DNA of 38,162 bases from a virus. The notes under the pieces were generated by a model. That model did no database searches, was not told where the DNA came from, and saw only the letters and a list, made by a program, of their open reading frames with translations. Positions 6,372 to 14,949 of this stretch are shown here, in pieces. The stretch covers positions 1-38,162 of IMG/VR virus record IMGVR_UViG_3300047299_000161; one strand, 5' to 3'. Each line of letters begins with the position of its first letter. The first letter of the stretch is position 1. The translations under genes and the position numbers were made by a program.

Positions 6372-6767
6372 CTATTTTTCTAGAGAAACTGAGATCTTTT
6401 TTAAGAGATTTAATTCATTTTTAAAGATTTCTTTCTCCATTGTAACTCTGTCTCGATCAATACGGTGACGAACTCGTCTAATTAAAGGCAACATTGTTTT
6501 ATCACTGTAATGACGAACAATATAGAAATTATGATTTGTAATTTTGATAGCATTGTCCGTTAAAACTGCAAAATATTCACGCTGTTTATCTTCTAAATAG
6601 TACATTCCATCAACATTACTTGGCATCATTACCAATTTAGTTTCACTGTTCAAGCACATTTTATGAACAATGTCATAAATTAATTGCTGCTCTTCATCTA
6701 ACTTAGGAGTTCGCTTATTCTTATAAGCTACCAAACCCTTCAGATACATTCTTTTTAATTTATTCAT
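6372..6767 (-). CDS. Hypothetical basic protein (131 aa)
   Basis: Starts MNKLKRMYLKGL. Basic and helical at both ends, with a central stretch (TKLVMMPSNVDGMYYLED) and Arg-rich RRVRHRIDRDR. No family recognised. It stands alone between promoter copy c and a terminator, so it is independently expressed. It ends in TAG; if the CUA tRNA read through, nine residues would be added before a TAA. Confidence 0.75.
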   Translation of the reverse strand: MNKLKRMYLKGLVAYKNKRTPKLDEEQQLIYDIVHKMCLNSETKLVMMPSNVDGMYYLEDKQREYFAVLTDNAIKITNHNFYIVRHYSDKTMLPLIRRVRHRIDRDRVTMEKEIFKNELNLLKKISVSLEK

Positions 6768-6788
6768 AATGATAGTTTTTAAATATGA

Positions 6789-6838
6789 GTAAATATAACT
6801 ATAATTCCCGAAATAAAAAAATTATTTGGCTAATTTTT
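6789..6838 (-). promoter_or_regulatory. Repeated phage promoter, copy c
   Basis: Divergent copy: AATTAGCCAAATAATTTTTTT, TTTCGGGAATT, then AGTTATATTTAC. It overlaps the TAA of the flavoprotein gene and faces the 131-aa gene. Confidence 0.7.
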
Positions 6839-8096
6839 TTGATAAATTTTTAGCCTGTATGATATTATCCTCAATTGAACAATAAGTCCAAGATCCATAT
6901 CTTCCTATCGAATTGATTCCTAATGGATTATACAACTTACACCACTCTTCGTAAATACGATTACTTTCCTTAGTAATATGCACGTAAGCAGGGTTCATTT
7001 CAAGGTATTGATACTCAATTAGTTGTTGATCTGTGATGATTCCGGTCTTCTTCAGGTCATTAATAACCTGCTCTAATATAATCTTATGGTCTTCGAGTGG
7101 ACTGTCACCGTCAGCCCCTATTTCAACATAAAGGCTCATCTTATTTGTATCTAAAATATTGTTATAGAATCCAACTCTATAAAAAACTTCATCTCCTGGA
7201 AAATATCTCCAATGTGTTTTGATTTCTGTACCTTTATCGAATCCCAGGTTAAATACCTTTACTTTATTGGCAGATAGGGATTCTTTTCTATAATTCGCAA
7301 TATATGTAGGCCAATGAATCTCAGATAATTCTAATAGTTTATTGAACGGAAGAGTGCTCACTAATTCATTAAAGTGGTATTCACCGCCAGTTGTGTAAGC
7401 TATCTTTTGTTTAACGTCAATGCTTAAAACCGTAGTGTTAAGATAAATTTTATCTGGATCTAGTCTTCTGGTAATTGAGTTTACAAATTCAATGCTGCCA
7501 CCTGTTGGGTAGATAAAATAATCGTTGTATGAATTTGATTGTACATTATTTGAAATTTTATCTAATAAGTCTACAAAATTGATTGAAGCTGGGAAGAATC
7601 TGCCCATTGCTTCATGGTCCAATCTGTCTAAATCGCATGCGTACAATTTTTCATTATACGGTATTAAAAACTTTTCACAGATTGCGTCGCCAACGGTACT
7701 CTTAATCCAATTTTTAAAACTAGTTGTGTTTGCATTATTTAGAGATGCCAAGTATGCGTCCTTTAAGCACTGTATCATTTCTTCCTTTGGAAGTTGATGA
7801 ATATTGTGCTGAAATGGAAAGTCAATTATACGATTCTTATAATGAATGTCAGTTATTTTTCTAACGGAAACCATTTTAGATTCCATTTTTTCCATAATCC
7901 AATCTTTAATTTCTGGATTTCTAAAATGAAAAAAGTGTCCACTGTGATCCCACACAAACTCTCCTCGTATGGTTGTCTTGCAATAACCTCCAACCTCATC
8001 ACTAGCCTCTAATATCAGATAATCTCTATCTAAGAAAGCTGCAGTGGATAAGCCTGTGATACCACCACCGATAATTAAAACATCAGTTTTTATCAC
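6822..8096 (-). CDS. FAD-dependent oxidoreductase, UDP-galactopyranose mutase/amine oxidase-like
   Basis: 424 aa. N-terminal dinucleotide-binding motif IIGGGITGLSTAAFL (8-22) and the second FAD-site motif EASDEVGGYCKT. The C-terminus has the FAD-contacting GRYGSWTYCSIEDN motif seen in UGM-like and protoporphyrinogen-oxidase-like flavoproteins of glycan clusters. Its start overlaps the stop of the GT2 gene by four bases, and a sugar epimerase/dehydrogenase pair lies downstream. A role in making a furanose or modified sugar is likely, but true mutase activity is not proven by sequence alone. Confidence 0.8.
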   Translation of the reverse strand: MIKTDVLIIGGGITGLSTAAFLDRDYLILEASDEVGGYCKTTIRGEFVWDHSGHFFHFRNPEIKDWIMEKMESKMVSVRKITDIHYKNRIIDFPFQHNIHQLPKEEMIQCLKDAYLASLNNANTTSFKNWIKSTVGDAICEKFLIPYNEKLYACDLDRLDHEAMGRFFPASINFVDLLDKISNNVQSNSYNDYFIYPTGGSIEFVNSITRRLDPDKIYLNTTVLSIDVKQKIAYTTGGEYHFNELVSTLPFNKLLELSEIHWPTYIANYRKESLSANKVKVFNLGFDKGTEIKTHWRYFPGDEVFYRVGFYNNILDTNKMSLYVEIGADGDSPLEDHKIILEQVINDLKKTGIITDQQLIEYQYLEMNPAYVHITKESNRIYEEWCKLYNPLGINSIGRYGSWTYCSIEDNIIQAKNLSKKLAK

Positions 8097-9241
8097 GCAG
8101 TTTGTTCTTGTTTTAAAGCATTTTCAAAATGCTGAATGTTATCTAATAACCTTGGTCTATGATTTGCAAATTCTGGTAAATCTACAATTTCTTTAACTAA
8201 CGTAAGACCCTCTTCATATCTCCCAGTCCAAAAGCATGCCACTGCTAATTCATCATTAAAGCCAATTTCATACTGATGATCTTGAATAAACAGAATGTAC
8301 TTTTCCTTTGCATTTAATAATGAGCATTGTTTACCCTTTGACAAATAATCATAAGCTTTATCATGCAGACCTTTAGTATTTAAATATTCTCCAATAAAAC
8401 TATAAGGTTCTGCTCTATCTGAAAAAATAGCAATAGCTTTATCCATTTCTTCTACTACGCGATCAACTGGATAATTTAAATAGCTTAAGCATCTTGCAAC
8501 ACGCATCTGTGCTTCAAATCTTTCTTCAATCCAAGTATCTTTTAATTTAAGATATAATGAATTCCATTTCAAGCCTTCTTCGATCATGCCGTAATCCATA
8601 TAACTCTGTGCACAATAGAAAACTGAACGATGATTTAGGCCATCTGGATCTTCATACAATGTGTCAAAGAATTGTTTCTCTAAACGCTCTGCATCATAGA
8701 AATACTTCTTTGGATCAAACGCTCTTGAACCTACACCATCTGCAATTACGTAACCACGATCCCATAGGTCTCCAGTTGAATAATTAGGCTTATCTAAACA
8801 TTTAATGATAGTGTGTGCAGTACCGCAGAATTTCCAACGAAGGCGATTGTTATAGATAACTGTTGCTTTCCATGTTGAATTACCACGTTTCATTGTCATG
8901 AAATACGTGTCTTGACCCGCGTCTTCAGCTTCAAAGCTAAAATCACCCGTTAAAATATCGTCAGCATCTAAGTGTAATACGTAATCTGTCTTACCAAACA
9001 CATATTCCATCATTAAATTCTTGTTCTTATCAAAACCAAACCATTCATCTCTGTGAATCTCTCCTGGAATCCCAGTACGATCCATAAATTCTTGAACAAT
9101 TTCTAAAGTTCTATCAGTTGAGCCATTATCAGCTACTACAAGATAATCAATATACGGTGCAACTGCGTTCAATACAGTGCCAATGATGTGCTCTTCATTT
9201 TTACACATCGTTGCGAAAGCAAGCGTAGGTCTTCTATTCAT
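8093..9241 (-). CDS. Glycosyltransferase family 2 with C-terminal helical repeats
   Basis: 382 aa. N-terminal GT-A domain: FATMCKNEEHIIGTVL (9-24), ADNGSTDRT (37-45) and the metal-binding LDADD (91-95), the classic GT2 layout. The second half (from about residue 190) is helical with TPR-like spacing (YCAQSYMDYGMIEEGLKW). It transfers a sugar from a nucleotide-sugar donor. Its first codons overlap the end of the 97-aa gene. Probably decorates the virion or makes/remodels a cell-surface glycan. Confidence 0.88.
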   Translation of the reverse strand: MNRRPTLAFATMCKNEEHIIGTVLNAVAPYIDYLVVADNGSTDRTLEIVQEFMDRTGIPGEIHRDEWFGFDKNKNLMMEYVFGKTDYVLHLDADDILTGDFSFEAEDAGQDTYFMTMKRGNSTWKATVIYNNRLRWKFCGTAHTIIKCLDKPNYSTGDLWDRGYVIADGVGSRAFDPKKYFYDAERLEKQFFDTLYEDPDGLNHRSVFYCAQSYMDYGMIEEGLKWNSLYLKLKDTWIEERFEAQMRVARCLSYLNYPVDRVVEEMDKAIAIFSDRAEPYSFIGEYLNTKGLHDKAYDYLSKGKQCSLLNAKEKYILFIQDHQYEIGFNDELAVACFWTGRYEEGLTLVKEIVDLPEFANHRPRLLDNIQHFENALKQEQTA

Positions 9242-9527
9242 TTGCTGGGGTTGTGTCTACTGTAATAATTTTGTCATAATCGTCGATTGCATGTAAAAAT
9301 AAAATTTGCTTATCAACTGTATCTACGTCAAAACCTCTAATTACATATTGTTTATCATAAATAATTAAATCGGTTACGGTAACTCCTTGTTGAGCTACTA
9401 ATAAAGGATATTCTAAAAATTCATTTGGTAAATGCTGTAACCACATTTTTAAATCCTTTAATTTTAAACCAATGATAGGTTTATCTGGAGTTTCTTCTAA
9501 GTGTCTTTGTAATGGTGTTTTTTCCAT
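9234..9527 (-). CDS. Hypothetical protein (97 aa)
   Basis: Starts MEKTPLQRHLEETPDKP. It has a mixed alpha/beta pattern (LKDLKMWLQHLPNEFLEYPLL, then beta strands VTVTDLIIYDKQYVIRGF). Small phage proteins of this type occur widely without known role. It ends in TAG inside the ATGAATAG overlap with the GT2 start, which argues that TAG is a real stop here. Confidence 0.75.
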   Translation of the reverse strand: MEKTPLQRHLEETPDKPIIGLKLKDLKMWLQHLPNEFLEYPLLVAQQGVTVTDLIIYDKQYVIRGFDVDTVDKQILFLHAIDDYDKIITVDTTPANE

Positions 9528-9535
9528 AATGTTTA

Positions 9536-10282
9536 TTATAAATGTAAGAAGTATTCATCCTTCTCAATTAAAGATTTTATATGATTATGTAGATTTGTTT
9601 CAGCGTGGCGATCTATATTTCCTAAAATGAATCGATTGTCAATAGGCCTACCAAAACAAACTGCTGGTTCGTATTCTTCAATATATTCATCTAAGCTACA
9701 ATTTGTGTATAAGAAGAATGCCAATTCTTCAACATTTGCATTGATACCCTTATCTTCAACTATTTTAAATAGATCTTTACCAAATGTAGATTCATTAACG
9801 TAAATAAAACCTGCGTTTGGTATGATTAGCTCATTTCCTAATCGCCAACTCCATTTTTTAATTAAAGGAATAAGATTATTGGTCCACATTGCTGCATGCC
9901 CATCTAGCTTATTTTTTAGCTTCAAGTATTCTATTGGATATGAATATGTAGGCATTAAAATTCTTTTGTCTATCAGCGATTCATAAAAGGCATCATCTAG
10001 GGGTTTAATCAGTTTCATGTCCCAGTCTAATAATATAAATCTTTTAAAATCTTGGCATGCTCTATAAATTACCTTTAGTTTATTTAAAAATTTATTGATT
10101 TCTGCTTCACCGCCAAATGGATCTAAACTTATAATTTCAGTTTCATAACCCATTTTCTCAAATTTAGCTTGGTTTTCTTTACCAAATACATACACCAACT
10201 CATTGAATTGTGGTTTTTTTGGTACTTCAGAAAAATCAGTACCCCAAAAGGCTCTAACTATTCTAACGTCTTTCATATCCAT
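9536..10282 (-). CDS. Putative GT-A-fold glycosyltransferase (248 aa)
   Basis: An ILLDWDMKLIKPL segment (about residues 93-105) gives a DxD-type metal site after a hydrophobic strand, and the order of beta strands (VRIVRAFWG, LVYVFGK) resembles nucleotide-diphospho-sugar transferases. A later IIPNAGFIYVN fits the acceptor part. Its start overlaps the end of the GT25 gene. Family assignment is by pattern only. Confidence 0.65.
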   Translation of the reverse strand: MDMKDVRIVRAFWGTDFSEVPKKPQFNELVYVFGKENQAKFEKMGYETEIISLDPFGGEAEINKFLNKLKVIYRACQDFKRFILLDWDMKLIKPLDDAFYESLIDKRILMPTYSYPIEYLKLKNKLDGHAAMWTNNLIPLIKKWSWRLGNELIIPNAGFIYVNESTFGKDLFKIVEDKGINANVEELAFFLYTNCSLDEYIEEYEPAVCFGRPIDNRFILGNIDRHAETNLHNHIKSLIEKDEYFLHL

Positions 10283-10823
10283 TTGGAGCTATGTTTGAAA
10301 TAAAGCGATGTTCTACCTGCATAAAAATAGGTTCAGCCTCTTTTTTGATTTTAAATTCAATTGGTAATTTTGACAATTCCCAATCATAGGCCTGTGTTAC
10401 AGTATGTGTATTTAAATAGTGTAGAATTTTCTTTGCACCTTCAGGTGTTACCATGTATGCAAAACATGCAACATCTTTACCCGTTAAATTCCATAGATCA
10501 AAATCAAAATCAATTTCATTCCAATCTATTTGCTTAACTATATCAATGTCATCCTCTAGAATCAGAACATTTTCATTAGTTCTAGCTGCAATTTTTAATA
10601 AGATTACATGGCTTATAAAGGTTGCCATTACAGCTTCTTCGTTAATATCCCATTCGTGGAAATCAGTTGCATTGAAAAAAGATTTTATATTAGGCGTTAA
10701 CCTATTTGGAGTAAACGCGTCAAAGAATTCAAAATCTAAGCCAATTTTAGATTTAATGGAATTCATCCATTTTCTTCTTTCATAATCTTTTACAAGGGAC
10801 AATATGTAAGTTTTAAATTTCAA
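10263..10823 (-). CDS. Glycosyltransferase family 25-like protein
   Basis: 186 aa. Starts MKFKTYILSLVKDYERRKWM, the GT25 opening (strand, then Asp-Arg-Arg), with VLILEDDIDI (about 85-94) as the acidic motif and a GAKKILHYL helix. GT25 enzymes add galactose or similar sugars to LPS or proteins. The stop TAG overlaps the start of the downstream transferase. Slightly short for the family (about 200-260 aa). Confidence 0.8.
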   Translation of the reverse strand: MKFKTYILSLVKDYERRKWMNSIKSKIGLDFEFFDAFTPNRLTPNIKSFFNATDFHEWDINEEAVMATFISHVILLKIAARTNENVLILEDDIDIVKQIDWNEIDFDFDLWNLTGKDVACFAYMVTPEGAKKILHYLNTHTVTQAYDWELSKLPIEFKIKKEAEPIFMQVEHRFISNIAPNGYERR

Positions 10824-11049
10824 TTGGAGTTAATGGTATTATTGCATCGCGATTAAAATCACAGTCTTTCCAATTTTTCATGTGGCCATTTATCATTGGC
10901 ATCATGTGATGCTGTCTTTTACCACAGCATGAACATTCTCTAATATTAATATAAATATGTGTTCGATTGTTGGGATGATTGGTGACTTGGTGTTTTTCTT
11001 TTTTATATTTCCAATGGTGCCAATTTATTAAGCAAAACGGGGTTTTCAT
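10813..11049 (-). CDS. Small Cys/His-rich protein (78 aa)
   Basis: Starts MKTPFCLINWHHWKYKKEK. Contains CSCCGKRQHH (about 39-48) and further His residues, suggesting a small zinc-binding fold; similar to the 67-aa DUF1660-like protein at 13368 in having an N-terminal Cys/His segment followed by a Cys-x-x-Cys. Function unknown. Confidence 0.7.
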   Translation of the reverse strand: MKTPFCLINWHHWKYKKEKHQVTNHPNNRTHIYINIRECSCCGKRQHHMMPMINGHMKNWKDCDFNRDAIIPLTPIEI

Positions 11050-11058
11050 TACATAAAT

Positions 11059-11874
11059 TTATTTTATAAAATTATATCTTGAACTTAAATATTCTCTATA
11101 TGTATTTGATATTATTTTATTGCCTTCTAAAGTTGCATGAAAATCATCTACTTCCCCCTTAGTTAAATTCTTTATTTGTAATTTATTGTCCAACAAGAAC
11201 TCATAAATACAACAAGTATCTCCACTTCTATTGAATAACTGCATTGTATTTTCAGTAATTAAAGGATCTTGTCGTAAAGACAAATCAATAAATGGTTCCC
11301 CAAATAATTTGAATTCTATTTCTAGATATTTAAGCCTACAAATAAAATTAAATAGTCTATTCCCTAAAACTTCTGTTTCCTTAATCGGGTCACAAAACAA
11401 ATTCAACCACGTTTCCATGACATCATGTTTTGCATGGATCTTTGATTCAAAATCGTTATTTGGATTCCAGTGTTCTCCACTGTGCAGTGTTGGACAAAAT
11501 CCATCCTTTCTAACATTATAATCCCAATTGCAAATAATGTATCGTTGTAATTCAGAATCCCACACCTCCATTCTACCATAATTAGAAACTTCTAATAAGA
11601 ATAAAGTGTCTTTAACTTTTGTTGGATTTTGTTCGATCCACTCTAAAGTTTTTCTAATTAAATAGTCAACACCTGCACCATTAACTGCAAAGTTATAAAC
11701 TTTTGCGTCTATTTCTTTACTCAATAGTCCTGGCCAATTACAATCCTCCATTTTTTGTGGGATTGTTTCAGACATGTATTTTTGCATGATAGCTCTTGCT
11801 GGATTTATATCTTCGAATCCAGCACCGGCTGTAAAGGAGGTTCCACAAACATAAACATGTTTAATGTTCTTCAT
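11059..11874 (-). CDS. SGNH/GDSL hydrolase-like protein (271 aa)
   Basis: Block I-like CGTSFTAGAGFED (10-22), block II-like NFAVNGAGVDYL (about 61-72) and a C-terminal DDFHATLEGNK supplying the Asp-x-x-His of SGNH hydrolases. Such enzymes act as esterases, often deacetylating or acylating sugars. Its position among glycosyltransferases suggests action on a glycan. A second protein of this type occurs at 35747. Confidence 0.75.
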   Translation of the reverse strand: MKNIKHVYVCGTSFTAGAGFEDINPARAIMQKYMSETIPQKMEDCNWPGLLSKEIDAKVYNFAVNGAGVDYLIRKTLEWIEQNPTKVKDTLFLLEVSNYGRMEVWDSELQRYIICNWDYNVRKDGFCPTLHSGEHWNPNNDFESKIHAKHDVMETWLNLFCDPIKETEVLGNRLFNFICRLKYLEIEFKLFGEPFIDLSLRQDPLITENTMQLFNRSGDTCCIYEFLLDNKLQIKNLTKGEVDDFHATLEGNKIISNTYREYLSSRYNFIK

Positions 11875-12085
11875 GTTTTATGTATTTCTCTTTTAAAAGT
11901 TTACTAAAATGAATTCCAAAAATACCTACGTTTGTTATAATTACAGGCATACTATCAATCGACACACCATAACAGATCCATAATAAACATCCTAACGCGT
12001 TTACAATTCGTAATGTAGTCATGTCTTTCATCATAAAAGAAAGACCCACCATAAAGGTTGCAATATATCCTAAAATCTCTATCAT
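11861..12085 (-). CDS. Small three-helix membrane protein, SemiSWEET/YgjV-like (74 aa)
   Basis: Three hydrophobic segments: ILGYIATFMVGLSFM, LRIVNALGCLLWICYG and PVIITNVGIFGIHFS. The Gly-Tyr-Ile-Ala-Thr opening and the LLWICYG plus P-x-I-x-x-x-N pattern resemble SemiSWEET sugar transporters (normally about 85-95 aa dimers) and the YgjV family. It starts two bases after the ThyA stop. Could move a sugar; assignment is tentative. Confidence 0.65.
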   Translation of the reverse strand: MIEILGYIATFMVGLSFMMKDMTTLRIVNALGCLLWICYGVSIDSMPVIITNVGIFGIHFSKLLKEKYIKHEEH

Positions 12086-12086
12086 A

Positions 12087-13151
12087 TTAATTACTTAAAG
12101 GTGCTTTAATGGCTGGATGTGATTCGTAATTCTCTAAAATAACATCATTTAATGAGCTACAATAGATTCCATCTCTGACATGAACAGTTGGTAATTTCAT
12201 TGGTTCTCTATTCAATTGTTCTCTTGCCTGTTCTATATGATTTAAGTAGAGATGAGTATCTCCTAAATTACCGATCAATTCTTCTGGAATCATATTGACT
12301 TCATCCGCAATCATTTCTAACAATAAAGCGTAAGAAGCAATATTGAATGGTAATCCTAAAAATGTATCTACTGAACGTTGATTCCACATTAAAGAGATTG
12401 CTCGTGTAGGGACATTTGCACCATCAAAATACTTACGCTGCTCCTCTTCTGAAGATTCATCCACTGAATCGCAAACATCTCTATTTGGTTTATTATTTTT
12501 AAACCAATAATCCATTCTTTCTCCTTTACTCAATTCTCTTGTCCAAACTTGAAATCCATAGTGACAAGGTGGAAGTGTCATGTTATCAATTTCTCCAACG
12601 TTCCATGCATTAACCATTAAGCGCCTAGAATCTGGATTGTTCTTAAGGTCATTTATTAGGGTTTGGATTTGGTCGGTGTTTGAATTTAATCCTTCCCAAT
12701 TTCTCCATTGAGCACCATAAATTGGTCCCAATTCACCCCACTCTTTTGCAAATTCTGGCCAGGTTTTGATAGCATCTACAAATTCAGCTTCAGTCATAAC
12801 GCGAATCTTAGACTCTTTAAGATCTTCAACATGAACATTCATATCTGGTTCTTCTAAATTAGATGCATATTGTTTATATTTCTTATAAGCATCACCATTC
12901 CAAATGTTACAGCCGTTATCAACTAAATATTTGATATTTGTATCTCCTCTCAAAAACCACATTAATTCTACAACCATTGCTTTCCATGCCATTTTTTTTG
13001 TAGTCAATAATGGAAAACCTAACTTCATGTTGTGTCGTATTTGACGCCCAAAAACTGAAACGGTTCCTGTTCCAGTTCTATCCTGTTTCTCAACACCATT
13101 ATCAAGAATGTCTTTTAATAATTTTAAATAGTCGTGCTCTATATTGTTCAT
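12087..13151 (-). CDS. thyA: Thymidylate synthase ThyA
   Basis: 354 aa. Has the folate/dUMP enzyme motifs DRTGTGT (24-30), FPLLTTKK, ELMWFLRGDTN (62-72), GPIYGAQWR (142-150), catalytic LPPCHYGFQ (Cys196), RSVDTFLGLPFNIASYALL and a GDTHLYLNH segment. It methylates dUMP to dTMP using methylene-tetrahydrofolate. It is about 90 aa longer than E. coli ThyA (264 aa), with inserts after residue 90 and after the catalytic Cys (about 212-240). Supplies dTMP for replication of an AT-rich genome. Confidence 0.97.
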   Translation of the reverse strand: MNNIEHDYLKLLKDILDNGVEKQDRTGTGTVSVFGRQIRHNMKLGFPLLTTKKMAWKAMVVELMWFLRGDTNIKYLVDNGCNIWNGDAYKKYKQYASNLEEPDMNVHVEDLKESKIRVMTEAEFVDAIKTWPEFAKEWGELGPIYGAQWRNWEGLNSNTDQIQTLINDLKNNPDSRRLMVNAWNVGEIDNMTLPPCHYGFQVWTRELSKGERMDYWFKNNKPNRDVCDSVDESSEEEQRKYFDGANVPTRAISLMWNQRSVDTFLGLPFNIASYALLLEMIADEVNMIPEELIGNLGDTHLYLNHIEQAREQLNREPMKLPTVHVRDGIYCSSLNDVILENYESHPAIKAPLSN

Positions 13152-13153
13152 GC

Positions 13154-13366
13154 TTATGACATTAAGTCGGGCTCATCGTCCCAATTTGTGTTAATAATCG
13201 GTTTTAAATCTAATATTAAATCTTGAAGAATAACATCCCAGCTTTGTGCTTTATCCATCACAACTCTATTGTATTGTTCTAAGATATGTTGTCTTTGTTC
13301 TCTAGTTAGAGAAACACCTAATCTTTTCTCTACTTCTTCTACATCATTAAGGCTAACGTTGTTCAT
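13154..13366 (-). CDS. Hypothetical protein (70 aa)
   Basis: I chose the internal ATG (MNNVSLNDVEEVEKRLG) because it begins just after the stop of the upstream gene; a longer frame to 13405 would add 13 residues inside that gene. Helical and acidic, with REQRQHILEQYN. It sits directly before thyA. No function recognised. Confidence 0.65.
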   Translation of the reverse strand: MNNVSLNDVEEVEKRLGVSLTREQRQHILEQYNRVVMDKAQSWDVILQDLILDLKPIINTNWDDEPDLMS

Positions 13367-13367
13367 T

Positions 13368-13553
13368 TTAGTCGTTGTTTTCCACCCAGATGTATAAATC
13401 TTCACTTAGAGGATTTGATTCTCCGGGAACATAGTTGGGGTTTTTAACTGATTTCCATTTCTGGCCACATCTTCTACATTCACATTTGCTTGGCATCCAA
13501 CCAAAATTATATTTGTATTTATGTCCTAATATTTTACAGGTTAATTTCTTCAT
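13368..13553 (-). CDS. DUF1660-like small phage zinc protein
   Basis: From the internal ATG at 13553 (MKKLTCKILGHKY) the product is 61 aa; an upstream ATG at 13571 would add MYYYIK. It has a C-x-x-x-G-H motif followed by CECRRCGQKW, the pattern of DUF1660 phage proteins that probably bind one zinc. It overlaps the end of the 38-aa membrane gene by 20 bases. Role unknown. Confidence 0.75.
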   Translation of the reverse strand: MKKLTCKILGHKYKYNFGWMPSKCECRRCGQKWKSVKNPNYVPGESNPLSEDLYIWVENND

Positions 13554-13650
13554 TTTTATATAGTAATACATTTATTGTTATTAACGTTGCAATGATAGGC
13601 GTCATCAAGATACCGAATGTGAATGCAACAATTCCTGCTAAAACTCTCAT
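13534..13650 (-). CDS. Very small membrane protein (38 aa)
   Basis: Starts MRVLAGIVAFTFGILMTP and continues with one long hydrophobic stretch to LLYKNEEINL. Its ATG forms an ATGA overlap with the TGA stop of the 109-aa membrane gene, which strongly supports translation by coupling. It was too short for a typical ORF list. Probably a single or hairpin transmembrane peptide; function unknown. Confidence 0.6.
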   Translation of the reverse strand: MRVLAGIVAFTFGILMTPIIATLITINVLLYKNEEINL

Positions 13651-13976
13651 AACGTTTGTAAATATGTTATTAATGTCAGCGATAATTTATATCCAGTGAA
13701 TGCTCCTATCGCTGAAGGAATTGGAAACACTATTAAACGACCTAAATCAGTTACGTATTTTGGTCTATTAACTATTCTACCCATGTATGAATAGTAGGTC
13801 AAATAACCTATTAAAACTGCTAAATCAATTCTGGTTGAAATAAACACAACTAAGATTGCTCCTAAAAAGCCAAAAATGAAATTATCGCGAACACCTTCCC
13901 AGATTTCAGAAGTTGTAGCGTCATTCCATTCCTTGACGATCTTTTTTACGTTAGGCTTTTTTCTCTTCGGCTGCAT
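13647..13976 (-). CDS. Membrane protein (109 aa)
   Basis: Basic N-terminus (MQPKRKKPNVKK), then hydrophobic stretches FIFGFLGAILVVFIS, LAVLIGYLTYYS and IPSAIGAFTGYKLSLTLITYL, giving about three helices. It overlaps the end of the cytidylyltransferase gene by 26 bases. No family recognised; holin-like topology is possible but unproven. Confidence 0.7.
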   Translation of the reverse strand: MQPKRKKPNVKKIVKEWNDATTSEIWEGVRDNFIFGFLGAILVVFISTRIDLAVLIGYLTYYSYMGRIVNRPKYVTDLGRLIVFPIPSAIGAFTGYKLSLTLITYLQTL

Positions 13977-14373
13977 TGATGCGCTGTCTTAATTCAGTTG
14001 ATGAGAAGTCATGTTCTCTTTTATTATACACAATCTCAATACCTCTGTTTCCACAAATATCTTTGGCCGTAAAATCTTTACCTACGTAATCTTCACCAAT
14101 AATTCTAACATTGATTGGTAAAGCTTTAAAGATCTGTTTCAACTCTTCTTCGGTTGAATAGGGGATGATCTGGTCAACCCACTTAACTGCATTAAGTTGA
14201 ATATAACGTTCAACTAAGGATTGAACTGGCTTGTTCTTGGTGGGTCTATCAATGGTTGGATCTGTCTGTAAAGCACAGATTAAAAAGTCACAATGCTGCT
14301 TACATTCTTCTAGCATAATGACATGACCCGCATGGAGCAAGTCAAAGGTACTACATGTAATTCCTATTCTCAT
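13951..14373 (-). CDS. Cytidylyltransferase (TagD/HldE-type nucleotidyltransferase)
   Basis: 140 aa. Has TFDLLHAGHVIML with the catalytic H14-x-G-H17 motif, IIGEDYVGKDFTA, and a C-terminal FSSTELRQRI matching the S/T-S/T-x-x-[LI] signature. This family makes CDP-glycerol, ADP-heptose or similar activated alcohols/sugars. Length matches TagD (about 129-140 aa). It overlaps its neighbours at both ends, so it is part of a membrane/glycan unit. Substrate not determined. Confidence 0.85.
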   Translation of the reverse strand: MRIGITCSTFDLLHAGHVIMLEECKQHCDFLICALQTDPTIDRPTKNKPVQSLVERYIQLNAVKWVDQIIPYSTEEELKQIFKALPINVRIIGEDYVGKDFTAKDICGNRGIEIVYNKREHDFSSTELRQRINAAEEKKA

Positions 14374-14705
14374 TTATCGGATAATTTTTTATTAGCTTTA
14401 TTACTAATAAGTATAGTGGTTAAATCGCACAGAGAGGTGAATACCAATAATGGTGCTGCTGGAATCCCGGCTAAAGTTCCTCCGAGTACAGCAATTACTG
14501 AAATCGCTGAAATCTTATTGGCAAGAGCTTGTCCTTTTCCATAAGTAGTTAGTTCATCATGGATGTGCTCAATTTTAATGTTTACAGAATCCACCTGAGA
14601 TACAACTCCAACTGAATCTAATTCTGGATACATTTTAGTTTGAGATAAGCACTGTGTACTTAAACCCAATAAAAATGCCAATAAAAGAATTTTAAATTTC
14701 ATCAT
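14370..14705 (-). CDS. Exported or membrane-anchored protein (111 aa)
   Basis: Starts with a signal-peptide-like MMKFKILLLAFLLGLSTQCLSQ; the Thr-Gln-Cys could be a lipobox-like site although the fit is weak. A second long hydrophobic segment (ISAISVIAVLGGTLAGIPAA) follows a charged middle part. The ATGA-type overlap with the cytidylyltransferase shows coupling. Lysis-related (spanin-like) function is conceivable; nothing proves it. Confidence 0.65.
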   Translation of the reverse strand: MMKFKILLLAFLLGLSTQCLSQTKMYPELDSVGVVSQVDSVNIKIEHIHDELTTYGKGQALANKISAISVIAVLGGTLAGIPAAPLLVFTSLCDLTTILISNKANKKLSDK

Positions 14706-14904
14706 GTTTACCTTCTAATAAAGTTCTAATACGTAATACTAAATCAATTGGAGCTAATGCCCATCCAATAACTAGAACCATTATCATGTCTAGGGCTGGA
14801 GTTACTCCAATTACAGTGTCTTGACCTTGTTTTAAATTTTTCTTAATTACAAAGAACATGCAATATAATGTTGCAATTAAGTAATAAAGTTGTAAAGCTT
14901 TCAT
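14692..14904 (-). CDS. Small membrane protein (70 aa)
   Basis: Two hydrophobic segments (LYYLIATLYCMFFVI and DMIMVLVIGWALAPIDLVL) joined by a basic/polar loop, with a charged C-terminus (LLEGKHDEI). It overlaps the following exported-protein gene. Holin-like size and topology; function unknown. Confidence 0.65.
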   Translation of the reverse strand: MKALQLYYLIATLYCMFFVIKKNLKQGQDTVIGVTPALDMIMVLVIGWALAPIDLVLRIRTLLEGKHDEI

Positions 14905-14949
14905 AAATGTATTTAGACATTATATTAATAGCTTACAAAAGGTTTCAAA

